Below the pieces are notes generated by a model. That model was not told the origin of the DNA. It did no database searches and saw only the letters and a list, made by a program, of their open reading frames with translations. A stretch of 43,966 bases of DNA from JARKQH01 sp964631605 (GTDB lineage Bacteria > Verrucomicrobiota > Verrucomicrobiia > Limisphaerales > UBA8199), in NCBI GenBank assembly GCA_964631605.1, contig CAZVYG010000037.1, positions 1 to 43,966 of the forward strand, read 5' to 3'. The first letter of the stretch is position 1. Each line of letters opens with the position of its first letter. Shown in pieces: positions 8,801 through 16,184 of this stretch. Position numbers and translations under genes: made by a program.

Positions 8801-10663
8801 AACGACGTCATCCCAGGCGGCGCTCACTTTCAGCTCGTCCATGCGGACCGTGTCGTCTGAAGCGAACGCCGCGATCCGGACCATGAGGTGGGAGATACTG
8901 GGCAGCCCCGTGCCGGCGGGCAGGTTGTAGGTGAGGTGGGGCGCCTGGGAAGCAGCATACGCGGGGTTGAGCCACATTTCGATGCGGTCGTAGCGGCCCG
9001 AACCGCCGGGCTGACTGAGCCGGGCGACAAGGTAATAAGTCGTATTGGGGATCAGCGGGGTGGCAATCACATTCGTTGAATCCGGCGCCCCATTTCCGAG
9101 CCGCACCATGAAGTCCGCGCCGCCGCGGGCGCCGAAGTTCAAGGTACTGACATTGTTGCCGCTATCCGCCAGATGCAGACTGAAGGTATCCGTCCCCGTC
9201 CAAGTGCCGGACACCAGCCGCATGAGATACCCAACGTAGAAAGTGCCGGTTTGCGGTGCGGCCAGTTGCCGGTAGGCGACCGGCTGGTTCACCACTCCCA
9301 AAAAGTCCACCGCCTCGGCGCTGCCGTCTATGGTGGCGCCGCCCACCGGAGTGAAGCTGAGCGCCTGGCCGGTGGCATCCGCGACGACAGCCACGTTGCC
9401 CAGGTCGTTGGTCACCCATGGACCCGCCCAACCCGTGCCGCCGTTCTTGCCGTTCAGCGTGCCGCCTCCGGTGGAAAGATAACTGAAGGAATCCTCAGCG
9501 ATGAGTTGGCTGACGTTGGTGACGGTAATGTTCACGACGGCCGAGGTGCTGGAAGCCCCGAGGTTGTCCGTTGCCACGGCTTTCAGCGCGTAGCTGCCGG
9601 CGAACACATTGGTCCAGGAGAAGGAATAGGGTTCGGTGGAATCATCCGCCAATTTGGTCGTGCCGGCGAAAAAGGCGACGTTGGTCACGAGGCCGTCGCT
9701 GTCCGAGGCGGTCGCCTCCAACAAAATATTTGCGGGCGCGGCAAAGCTTGCGCCGCCGGGCAGGTTGGTCAGGGCAACGCTCGGGGGTATGTTTGTGTCC
9801 GCTGACGGCACGACGTCCCTCCACGCCGTGCCAATCTTGATTGCATCGGCGCGCAAAATGTCATTGGCGTCCAGCACCGCCTGGCGGAAAAAGAGATGGG
9901 TGATGGGATTACTGAACGGAGTCGTAAGGGTCACTGAGGCGTCACCAGTGGGGGTGTCCACATCGTCGCTGACGCTGGGGTTGAGCCACATGTTCGCGGA
10001 CGCGAAGGCACTCCCGTCCCAATTCACCCGGGCCACGAGATAGTAGGCGGTGTCGTTGACAAGATCGCCGCCCGTGCTCGCCCCGGATACGGGCCCGCCC
10101 GTGCCATACCGAATCACAAATTCATTCGCCGCGCCCCCTCTCAGACCGAAGTTCAGCGTGCTGGTGCTGGTGCTATTGGTGCCCAGATGCAGGGTGAAGG
10201 TGTTGTTGGCGCCGGCCCAGGTGCCCCCCGCCGAGCCTTCGTAACGCACCAGGTAACTGACGTAGAAGGTCTGGGTGATCGGCGCGGCCAAGGTGCGCAC
10301 CCCGCAGAGCTGGCTGGACGGCGAGCCGCTCAATTGCACTTCCAGGGCGCGCGTGGCGCCGTCAATGGGCGCTCCGCCCACGGGGGTAAAGGACAGCGGA
10401 TTGCCCGTGGTGTCCACCACGTCGGCGCGAGTGACATTCCCCGGCGCGGTCCAGCCCCCGGTCCAGCCGGTGCCGCCGGCCTGGCCGCTCAAGGGGCCGA
10501 GGGTGTAGCTTTCAAAATCATCGCTGGCGAGGAGGGCGGCGTGAGAAAGCCCCGGCGCCCAAAGGCTGACGGATGCGAGGAGAGCGAAAAGGCGGAGGCC
10601 AAGGCGGGCGGAGAAGGCACGACGACAAGCTGCACGATCGAGGCGAGAGTTTGTTTTACACAT
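5897..10663 (-). CDS. Large multidomain DUF5060-type putative glycoside hydrolase
   Basis: A 1588-residue secreted protein. Its signal peptide (1-42, ending LSHA) differs from those of its sister proteins. Then come: LamG-like module 1 (43-280), Ig-like domain (290-375), a divergent second module (385-620), a linker domain, Ig-like domain (755-845), a DUF5060-type beta domain (855-980, starting near KKWHRVTITWDG), a TIM-barrel-like region (about 990-1370), another Ig-like domain (1430-1530) and a short C-terminal beta domain. Candidate catalytic acids are E1175/E1176 in NWNLGEEID and E1257 in VVALDEPGG, placed as in retaining clan GH-A-like enzymes; this assignment is inferred. The ATG at 10663 was preferred to 10684 because it leaves a normal signal peptide. 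The gene diverges from xylR across a 208-bp intergenic region. Substrate unknown; DUF5060 proteins often sit in algal or plant polysaccharide loci. Confidence 0.75.
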   Translation of the reverse strand: MCKTNSRLDRAACRRAFSARLGLRLFALLASVSLWAPGLSHAALLASDDFESYTLGPLSGQAGGTGWTGGWTAPGNVTRADVVDTTGNPLSFTPVGGAPIDGATRALEVQLSGSPSSQLCGVRTLAAPITQTFYVSYLVRYEGSAGGTWAGANNTFTLHLGTNSTSTSTLNFGLRGGAANEFVIRYGTGGPVSGASTGGDLVNDTAYYLVARVNWDGSAFASANMWLNPSVSDDVDTPTGDASVTLTTPFSNPITHLFFRQAVLDANDILRADAIKIGTAWRDVVPSADTNIPPSVALTNLPGGASFAAPANILLEATASDSDGLVTNVAFFAGTTKLADDSTEPYSFSWTNVFAGSYALKAVATDNLGASSTSAVVNITVTNVSQLIAEDSFSYLSTGGGTLNGKNGGTGWAGPWVTNDLGNVAVVADATGQALSFTPVGGATIDGSAEAVDFLGVVNQPVAYRQLAAPQTGTFYVGYLMRLVSGTWTGTDTFSLHLADSGNNVSTLNFGARGGADFMVRLGNGAPDSTNVIATPLIPNTTYYLVARLSQPGGSGRYDRIEMWLNPAYAASQAPHLTYNLPAGTGLPSISHLMVRIAAFASDDTVRMDELKVSAAWDDVVPPWTGTPAVTSFTLMYPGTNGPVPGYDPITNNGVINLFLTGTNLNIRANSSPSFDFGSVALSLSGATSRSWTDDSHPWSLFGDASGSYTGAVFNLGAHTLTATPYAADGASGSAGIPASVSFNMVSTVVVTNQWPTVALTSPPNAASFTAPATVTLQATASDPDGSVTNVSFFANNSIIGEVTSPPYDFVWTNVSAGAYTLTARATDNEGAGSVSSGVVISVLSTNTTGVVSGELKKWHRVTITWDGPATSETNANNPFRNYRLNVTFTHPASGKSYVVPGYFAADGDAANTSAQSGNKWRVNFAPDETGAWNFVASFRSGTDVALSASPTAGAPSDFDGASGSFVIGPTDKTGRDLRGKGRLQYVGKHHLRFAETGEYFLKMGADSPESLLNYTDFDDQPLGATYLRSWAPHAADYDPSDAAEFTWKGGKGTNLLGAIKYLSDKGMNAFSFIPFTIGGDDKNVCPHLLKGTASNPSWSTAVHHDRFDVSRMEQWDRIFAYGDKKGMYLHFKTLETENELFMDGGNLGPERILYYRELIARYGYHLALNWNLGEEIDNATTAQKQAWSQYFFDTDPYHHNMVIHNGANHYDLLGTASHLTGFSLQKGVGSTVFTATLDYLSRSAAAGVPWVVALDEPGGADQGIQPDSVDPMHDSRRGGVIWAHVLAGGAGVESYFGYAVSDSGDLTAQNWRRYDMWWNQCRYALEFFKSNAIPFWHMTNRNALLTGLSGTYCFALTGQVYVAYLPTNAVTSLNLAGAPGDYSVRWFDPRHGGLLQTGTVAQVSGGSTVSLGRPPLTSTNDWVALIQRVDLTPPNVSILTPTNGATSFANLPLIVSAVVTDDVAVAKAELWVDDVLQPPVLTTPPYDFDVVNLTLGSHTLAVVGEDASAKRATNTVAITVVAPEPPTLRLVTTGGQPQLEWTAPGFELFHAPYVTGPWTNVVPPASSPYLITTTNSEEYFQLRWSNP
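9949..10541 (-). repeat. 593-bp identical duplication, copy 2
   Basis: Identical to 5006-5598. It encodes module 1 of the hydrolase directly after its signal peptide. The adjoining stretch 9836-9948, the end of the module, instead resembles the equivalent part of the first gene (about 2745-2860: GAGATGGGTGAT, then ACTGAA, and protein IKIGTAW), giving a mosaic of two donors. Confidence 0.95.
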
Positions 10664-10768
10664 GACTTCAACAAGCTGATCCACGCCGGCCGGCGCCCCC
10701 GGTCGGGGGGGCGTCTGCTGATCGGCCCAGCGTCACGCCCACAGCAAAGGCCGGACGGCGCCGGTTGT

Positions 10769-10801
10769 CTATGAGCTTTCCCGTTTTTGTTTTGTGGATT
10801 T
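10769..10801. promoter_or_regulatory. Direct-repeat box C between the hydrolase gene and xylR
   Basis: CTATGAGC, TTTCCCG (10777-10783), six bases, TTTTGTG (10790-10796), GATTT: the same arrangement and 13-bp period as boxes A and B, but more degenerate. It lies 106 bp from the hydrolase ATG (10663) and 71 bp from the xylR ATG (10872), so it could serve either gene. A GC-rich inverted repeat (CGCCCCC/GGGGGCG, 10694-10713) lies between it and the hydrolase start. Confidence 0.45.
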
Positions 10802-10855
10802 CCGCCAGGACCCACTTGCCGGCATACACTTCTTTCGTGACGGCCACGTGGGCGC

Positions 10856-10870
10856 CTGCCAGAATGGCAG
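10856..10870 (+). promoter_or_regulatory. Palindrome abutting the xylR start codon
   Basis: CTGCCA, GAA, TGGCAG forms a perfect 6-bp inverted repeat ending one base before the ATG at 10872, where a ribosome binding site would lie. It could be an autoregulatory operator or a translation-modulating hairpin. It could also be chance. Confidence 0.35.
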
Positions 10871-10871
10871 C

Positions 10872-12029
10872 ATGCAAACGCCACCGAAGGTCGCTCTGCT
10901 CGTGGAGACTTCGAACGCGTACGCCCGGGAATTGCTCCGGGGCATCAATAGCTACGTGCGCGAGCATGAGCCCTGGTCTTTGTTTCTTTCCGAGCACGGG
11001 CGGGGGGAGGTGGTGCCTCGCTGGCTGCGGACATGGGAGGGACAGGGAATCATTGCGCGCGTGGAAAATGAGGCGATCGCCAAGGCCATTCTGGCCACAC
11101 AAATCCCGGCGGTGGATGTGAGTTTCGGGCTTGAACACTCGCCGTTTCCGCGGGTGGTGACCGACAGCTTGGAAACGGCCCGGATGGCGGCCGAACACCT
11201 GATGGAACGCGGTTTCAAAATTTTTGGCTATTGCGGCGACAACCGCTATCACTGGTCGCGGCTGCGCAGCGGTTTGTTTGAAAGCCAGGTTCACCGCGCC
11301 GGCTACAAGTGCCATGTTTTCCAAAGCCCGCTGAAAGGTTCCGAAGGGGGTGATCCCTGGGAAACGGAGGTGGAGGCCATCGCCCGCTGGTTGGAAAAAC
11401 TGCCCAGGCCCGTCGGGATCATGGCGTGTTACGACGTGCGGGGGCTGCAAGTGCTGGAAGCCTGCCGCCGCGCGGAACTCCAGGTCCCGGACGAAATCGG
11501 CGTGATTGGGGTGCACAACGATGATCTGCTTTGCGAGCTCTGCGATCCCCCGCTCTCCAGTGTGATCCCGAATGCCCGGCGCGCGGGCTACGAGGCGGCC
11601 GGTCTGCTGGATCGCATGATGCACGGCGAGAGAATCCCGCCTCAACGCTTGTTGATCGCCCCGGTCGGCATCGCCACCCGTCAGTCCACCGACGTCGTGG
11701 CGGTGGACGATCCGCAGTTTGCCCGGGTGGTGCGGTTTATTCGCGACCACGCCTGCGAGGGCATCACCGTGGACGACGTGCTCAAAGCCGTGCCGATGTC
11801 GCGCAAGGTGCTGGAACGCCGGTTCAAGACGGTGCTCAAGCGCACCCCGCATGACCAGATCATGCGGGTGAAAATCGAGCGGGCCAAAACCTTGCTGGCC
11901 ACGACCGATTTGCCCCTGGCGGTGATCGCCGAACGGTGCGGATTTGAGCACAGCGATTATTTCTCCGTCGCCTTCAAGCGGCTCATCGGGGAAACCCCCG
12001 GCCGCTACCGCGAGCGGAGCAAATGCTGA
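10872..12029 (+). CDS. XylR-family (AraC-type) transcriptional regulator
   Basis: A 385-residue cytoplasmic regulator. The N-terminus (PPKVALLVETSNAYARELLR) and residues to about 265 form a periplasmic-binding-protein-like sugar-sensing domain of the LacI/XylR kind. Residues about 285-385 carry two helix-turn-helix motifs of the AraC type, ending in the signature AERCGFEHSDYFSVAFKRLI and PGRYR. The ATG at 10872 matches the usual start of this family; the 10794 ATG would add 26 unrelated residues. In Enterobacteria XylR activates xylose genes by binding direct repeats. Verrucomicrobia carry many paralogues, so the ligand need not be xylose. It is divergent from the large hydrolase gene, a likely target. 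Confidence 0.9.
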   Translation: MQTPPKVALLVETSNAYARELLRGINSYVREHEPWSLFLSEHGRGEVVPRWLRTWEGQGIIARVENEAIAKAILATQIPAVDVSFGLEHSPFPRVVTDSLETARMAAEHLMERGFKIFGYCGDNRYHWSRLRSGLFESQVHRAGYKCHVFQSPLKGSEGGDPWETEVEAIARWLEKLPRPVGIMACYDVRGLQVLEACRRAELQVPDEIGVIGVHNDDLLCELCDPPLSSVIPNARRAGYEAAGLLDRMMHGERIPPQRLLIAPVGIATRQSTDVVAVDDPQFARVVRFIRDHACEGITVDDVLKAVPMSRKVLERRFKTVLKRTPHDQIMRVKIERAKTLLATTDLPLAVIAERCGFEHSDYFSVAFKRLIGETPGRYRERSKC

Positions 12030-12194
12030 CGGCCCGCGCAGGAGACGCCCCGCGTCGCGCACCCCGCCCCGGCATCCGTCAACCAGCAGGCCAACGCCGG
12101 ATTGGAAGGGCGCCTCAACTCGAGTTGGGCCACCGGTTGGATCGCTTCGGCTCAGACTGTGCCCCGGTACTCCGCCTGTCCGGCGGGAAGCGGC

Positions 12195-12821
12195 TTATCT
12201 ATTCAGGTACTTCAGGACCGCCTCGGTGCGGGAATGGACATGCAGTTTTTTATAGACGCCGCGAATGTGGAAACGGATGCCATCCATGCTGATGCCAAGC
12301 TTGTCGCTGATTTCCTTGTAGCGGTGGCCCAGCGCCAGTTGCTCCAGCACTTCCAATTCGCGGGCCGTCAGGTCCTTCAAGGTGGCCGGCTGCGGATCGG
12401 CCTGGCGAAACTGCTGCACGATGCGGCGGGCCAGTTGCGGCGTCATGGGAGAACCGCCGGCGACAACTTCTTCGATGGCCTCCACCAGCCGGGACCGCCC
12501 GGTGTCCTTCAGCAGAAACCCGTCGGCGCCGGCGAGGATGGAGTTGAACAGGGAATCGTTGTCATCATGGACCGTCAACATCACGACCAGCACGGTTGGC
12601 AGGAGGCTTTTCAACCGCCGCACACATTCCACTCCGTCCATCCCGGGCAGCTTGACATCCATCAGCACGACGTCCGGCTTGCGCCGGACCGCGTCCGCCA
12701 GGGCGGATTCGGCGTCGGGATAATCGGCCACGACGCTGAGCTGGGGAGACCGCTGGAGCAGTCTTTTGAGGCTCTTCCGAAGGTCGTCGTTGTCCTCCAC
12801 CAAGGCTACGCGGGTGCTCAT
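12195..12821 (-). CDS. LuxR/NarL-type response regulator
   Basis: A 208-residue response regulator. The receiver domain (1-120) has the acidic pocket (VEDNDD), phospho-acceptor D55 in VLMDVKLPGMDG, the conserved Thr in VVMLTVHDD and Lys in GFLLKD. The C-terminal LuxR helix-turn-helix starts at LTARELEVLEQLALGH and continues to about residue 205. The ATG at 12821 gives a standard receiver start and is preceded by GAGGAAACC, one of the few clear Shine-Dalgarno sequences here. The kinase gene stops only 10 bp upstream and the ribosome binding site fills that gap, so the two are a translationally linked pair. The gene is convergent with xylR; the 165 bp between them show a CAACTCGAGTTG palindrome (12116-12127) but no clear terminator. 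Confidence 0.93.
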   Translation of the reverse strand: MSTRVALVEDNDDLRKSLKRLLQRSPQLSVVADYPDAESALADAVRRKPDVVLMDVKLPGMDGVECVRRLKSLLPTVLVVMLTVHDDNDSLFNSILAGADGFLLKDTGRSRLVEAIEEVVAGGSPMTPQLARRIVQQFRQADPQPATLKDLTARELEVLEQLALGHRYKEISDKLGISMDGIRFHIRGVYKKLHVHSRTEAVLKYLNR

Positions 12822-12831
12822 TGGTTTCCTC

Positions 12832-15800
12832 TTACGATGATGAGTGGACCCTGTCGGCGGGCAAGTCCTTCGGATGCGGCCACCGCGCGACCAGGGTCGT
12901 GCCCGTGCGAGGGGAACTTTCGATGCGCAGGGTCGCGCCGATGGCTTCCATTCGGTGTCGCATGTTGGCCAGGCCGCTGCGCTGGCTGACGTTGGCGGTG
13001 TTGACCTCGAACCCCCTGCCGTTGTCCTCCACCCGGAGTTCGAGGAGACCGTCATACAGCTTCAAGGTCAAACGCACCTCGGAGGCCTGCGCATGCCTGA
13101 CAACGTTGTGAAGCGCCTCCTTGACGACCATGAACAGATTGTGCCGCACCTCCGCGGTCAGCGGCAGGGCGGGGACTTCGGTTGGCAAATCCAACCGACA
13201 GGGCAGCGACGCCGCCTCGCAGAACTCATAGGAATACTGGCTGAGGTATTGCACGAGGCTGTCCAGCGTATCGTTCTGGGGATTCGCCGCCCAGATGATC
13301 GTCCGGAGCCCGCGGACCACCTTCCGCGCCGTGTTGCCGATCATCGCGGAATACGCCTCGACCTCGTTGGGCTGCGCCTTGTCGCCCCGGAGCAACTCGC
13401 TCAGCACGATGACGTGCGTCAGATCCGAGCCAATGTCATCATGGAAATCTCGGGCGATCCGCGCCCGTTCGAGTTCAATCAGACGCGCCTGCTGTTCGCG
13501 TTCCAGCCGGCGCTGGGACTTGGCCTTCTCCACCCGCCGCGCCGTGAGGGCGATGCCGGCGCCGCCGGCCAGCAGGGCGGCGCCGATGAACCACCAAGTC
13601 TGCCAGAAATGCGGCGGGATGATCAGTTCGATCGTGGCGCTCTGTGGACTCCACAACCCGTCGTTGTTGCAGGCTTGCACCTCAAACCGGTAGCGGCCAA
13701 CTGGCAGATAGGAGTATTCCACCACCCGCTTCGTGTCGCTGTTCACCCACGCACCGTCCAACCCTTCCAACCGGTGTCGGAAACGCACCCTCTCCGGCGC
13801 GGAGAAGTTCAGGGCCGTATAGCGGATTTCCAGTCGGGACCACCCGGGGCGGGCGGTCAAGGTCGCCGGTCCGGACACCTCGTGGGCCTTGCCGCCCATC
13901 AGGACTTCTTCGATGAACACCGGCGGCGGCAGGGACTCGACCTCGGCGGCGTCCGGGCGCACGACGACCACGCCCTTGAGTGTCGGGAAGAGCACACGCC
14001 CATCGCGGGTCAGGCAACCGGAGGGTTGGAACGCGCAGGTGCAGGCGGCCGAGAGCATGCCGTCGGATTGATTGTAGGCGGTGCAGGAGATGGTCCTGCT
14101 CTCTCCGCGCAGGAAGGCTTCGAGGGACCAGCGGGGCGCCGAAAAGACACCGCGTGGGGAACTGAACCAAAACCGCCCCGAGGCATCTTCAAGGATATGG
14201 CACACCGTCTGGTAGGCCAGGCCGTCACGGACTGTAGTGTTCAAGAAGCGACCGTCGCGCAGGCAACTGAGTCCGCCGTCGGCCGTGCCGACCCACAACG
14301 TTTCAAAACGGTCCACGTGGAGTGACCAGGCCAGGTTGCTCGGGAGGCCGTTGCTGGTGGTGTAAGAGGTGAACTTCCCGTCCTGCAGGCAGAACAGCCC
14401 GGCGCCTTTGGTGCCAAACCAGAGCCGATCCAGTGCGTCCGACGTGATCGCCACCACCTCGTAGTCATCGGAAAGCCAGGGCATGGCCACCCCGGTGAAC
14501 TGTCCATCGGCATAGCATGCCAGGCCGCCCCAATGTCCGAACCAAATGCGCCCCCGCCGGTCTTCGTGAATCACGTTGACCCGGTGCGAGAGGCGGCTGG
14601 CGTCGAAGATGGAAACAAAACGGCCATCCCGGAATTGATAAACGCCCTGGGACGAAGTGCCAACCCACAGGTTGGACCGGCTGTCCTCGAAAATGGACCA
14701 CACCTCCGTTAACGGCAGTTCGTCGGGTCCGTAACGGGTCGCGTTGGTGCCCTCAAAACGGTAGATGCCGGCAAAGCTGGTGCCCACCCAGATTCTCCCG
14801 GCGTGGTCTTCGCAGATGGAATAAACCCGCGTGGTCAACAGGGATTCGCCGAGGATGCTGACCCGTCGCGGTTGCAGCCGGACCAGTCCGCCATCCAGCA
14901 GGCCCAACCACTCGTTGCCTTCCCGATCCACCAGGTAACTCGAGACGGTCGTCCCTGGCAGTCCATTCTTCGAGTCCAGTTTTCGGACGGTTCCGTCGGG
15001 GGAGACGGTGATAAAACCTTCCGGGTAGAACCCGAAACAGAGATTCCCCCGGCGATCCTCGGCCAGCAGTCCGAGCGACGTTTGCACTCCTTCAATCCGG
15101 CTGGCCGTGCCCACCAAACGTCCTGCATGGTATTTGCCCTGCCAGTAGTTGGGGCCGCACACCCACAAGCCACCGTCCCGGCTCGCCAACAAGTCGGTGA
15201 TGTTGGCGGTCGGCTCCAACCCCGGCAACTCGACCGGCGCAAACCGATCCCCGCGCCAGACGGCCAATCCCCGCGAGGTGCCCAGCCAGAGCTGGCCCGC
15301 GGCATCCCTGGCAATGGCCTGTACCCGGCCTTCCGCCAGGCACCCCTCCAGCGCCAGGGGCTGGAGCTGGCCGCCATCGAAGCGGAGCAGCCGGCTCGCG
15401 TCGCCCATCCCGCTCACCAGCCAAATCCGACCTTGGTCGTCTTCGCACACGTGGCGGGGAGACACCGGGTAGAAATCGCGGTTGGTGGAAATGGCGCCAA
15501 ACTGGCCGCCAGCCCACCGCCACATGGCGCCGGAACGCGCCACAAAGAGCGAAGTCCCCGAGGCCTCCTTTAGCGCGGCCACAATCTCATCCTGTTCGTT
15601 CCCGGAGCCCAACAGTTGCTCGAACCTGCCTCCGCGATGCGCCACCAAGCCGCCTCCCCGTTCGGTGGTGATGAACAGCGTGCCGTCTGCTCCCTCGAAC
15701 AGCAGCCCGATCCGGCTCCGCGGCAGTTCCGGACAGTTTTGGGGCGTGAAGATTTTGAATTGCACGCCATCGAAGCGGACCAATCCAGCCAGCGTGCCGA

Positions 15801-16023
15801 TCCACAGGTAACCGTCCCGGGTTTGCGCCAGCGCGGTGACCGAGGGATGGGGCAATCCCTCCGCCACCGACCAGGTCTTGACCATGAGGTCGGCCTGCGG
15901 TTGTGCCGGTGCGTCCTGCCATTGGCCGCTGAGATTGGCACAACCGCAGACCCACGCCGTCGCAAGGAGGATCGGCCGTTGCAACCAACCGGCCAGGCCG
16001 GGGCTGGTGTGGCGCATTTGCAT
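12832..16023 (-). CDS. Two-component sensor kinase with beta-propeller sensor
   Basis: A 1063-residue membrane sensor. After an N-terminal signal or anchor (about 15-31) come many Reg_prop repeats (for example DGYLWIGTLAGLVRFDG) that should build two seven-bladed propellers in the periplasm, followed by a Y_Y_Y domain (about 700-770), a transmembrane helix (WWFIGAALLAGGAGIAL) and a HisKA_3 dimerisation domain with phospho-acceptor H861 in ARDFHDDIGSDL, then an HATPase domain (VEDNGRGF, GLANMRHR). The architecture resembles Bacteroidetes hybrid sensors for polysaccharide breakdown products, but the receiver and DNA-binding parts are a separate gene immediately downstream. The likely input is an oligosaccharide released by the adjacent enzymes, which is inferred. 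M3 (16017) is an alternative start. Confidence 0.92.
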   Translation of the reverse strand: MQMRHTSPGLAGWLQRPILLATAWVCGCANLSGQWQDAPAQPQADLMVKTWSVAEGLPHPSVTALAQTRDGYLWIGTLAGLVRFDGVQFKIFTPQNCPELPRSRIGLLFEGADGTLFITTERGGGLVAHRGGRFEQLLGSGNEQDEIVAALKEASGTSLFVARSGAMWRWAGGQFGAISTNRDFYPVSPRHVCEDDQGRIWLVSGMGDASRLLRFDGGQLQPLALEGCLAEGRVQAIARDAAGQLWLGTSRGLAVWRGDRFAPVELPGLEPTANITDLLASRDGGLWVCGPNYWQGKYHAGRLVGTASRIEGVQTSLGLLAEDRRGNLCFGFYPEGFITVSPDGTVRKLDSKNGLPGTTVSSYLVDREGNEWLGLLDGGLVRLQPRRVSILGESLLTTRVYSICEDHAGRIWVGTSFAGIYRFEGTNATRYGPDELPLTEVWSIFEDSRSNLWVGTSSQGVYQFRDGRFVSIFDASRLSHRVNVIHEDRRGRIWFGHWGGLACYADGQFTGVAMPWLSDDYEVVAITSDALDRLWFGTKGAGLFCLQDGKFTSYTTSNGLPSNLAWSLHVDRFETLWVGTADGGLSCLRDGRFLNTTVRDGLAYQTVCHILEDASGRFWFSSPRGVFSAPRWSLEAFLRGESRTISCTAYNQSDGMLSAACTCAFQPSGCLTRDGRVLFPTLKGVVVVRPDAAEVESLPPPVFIEEVLMGGKAHEVSGPATLTARPGWSRLEIRYTALNFSAPERVRFRHRLEGLDGAWVNSDTKRVVEYSYLPVGRYRFEVQACNNDGLWSPQSATIELIIPPHFWQTWWFIGAALLAGGAGIALTARRVEKAKSQRRLEREQQARLIELERARIARDFHDDIGSDLTHVIVLSELLRGDKAQPNEVEAYSAMIGNTARKVVRGLRTIIWAANPQNDTLDSLVQYLSQYSYEFCEAASLPCRLDLPTEVPALPLTAEVRHNLFMVVKEALHNVVRHAQASEVRLTLKLYDGLLELRVEDNGRGFEVNTANVSQRSGLANMRHRMEAIGATLRIESSPRTGTTLVARWPHPKDLPADRVHSSS

Positions 16024-16070
16024 GCTATTCCGGAGGGTAATTTAAGTGTCGTGCAGGCGCGCGACAAGGC

Positions 16071-16101
16071 CGATTCAACTACATCATTATGCAGGTGTTC
16101 A
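16071..16101. repeat. Intergenic repeat element, copy 1
   Basis: CGATTC, A, then ACTACATCATTATGCAGGTG and TTCA. It matches 35947-35977 at 30 of 31 bases, and its core is found again at 25980-25998 with one change. It lies between the kinase start and the first sulfatase. It can be read as coding (NYIIMQVF), so a decayed coding fragment is possible besides a regulatory site. Confidence 0.6.
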
Positions 16102-16184
16102 GAGCCGCCGCCTTTACGCCAGACTTGACCCGCTATTTGACCGCAGGCTCAATGAGGCAGCCGCACTTGCTGAACAATTCAAGC

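Noticed and set aside
12116..12127. CAACTCGAGTTG palindrome as a bidirectional terminator
   Set aside because: No loop and no T run on either strand; could be a protein site but has no second copy that I noticed.
16089..16184. Longer start for the first sulfatase
   Set aside because: The first codons are part of the repeated intergenic element and precede a normal signal peptide.
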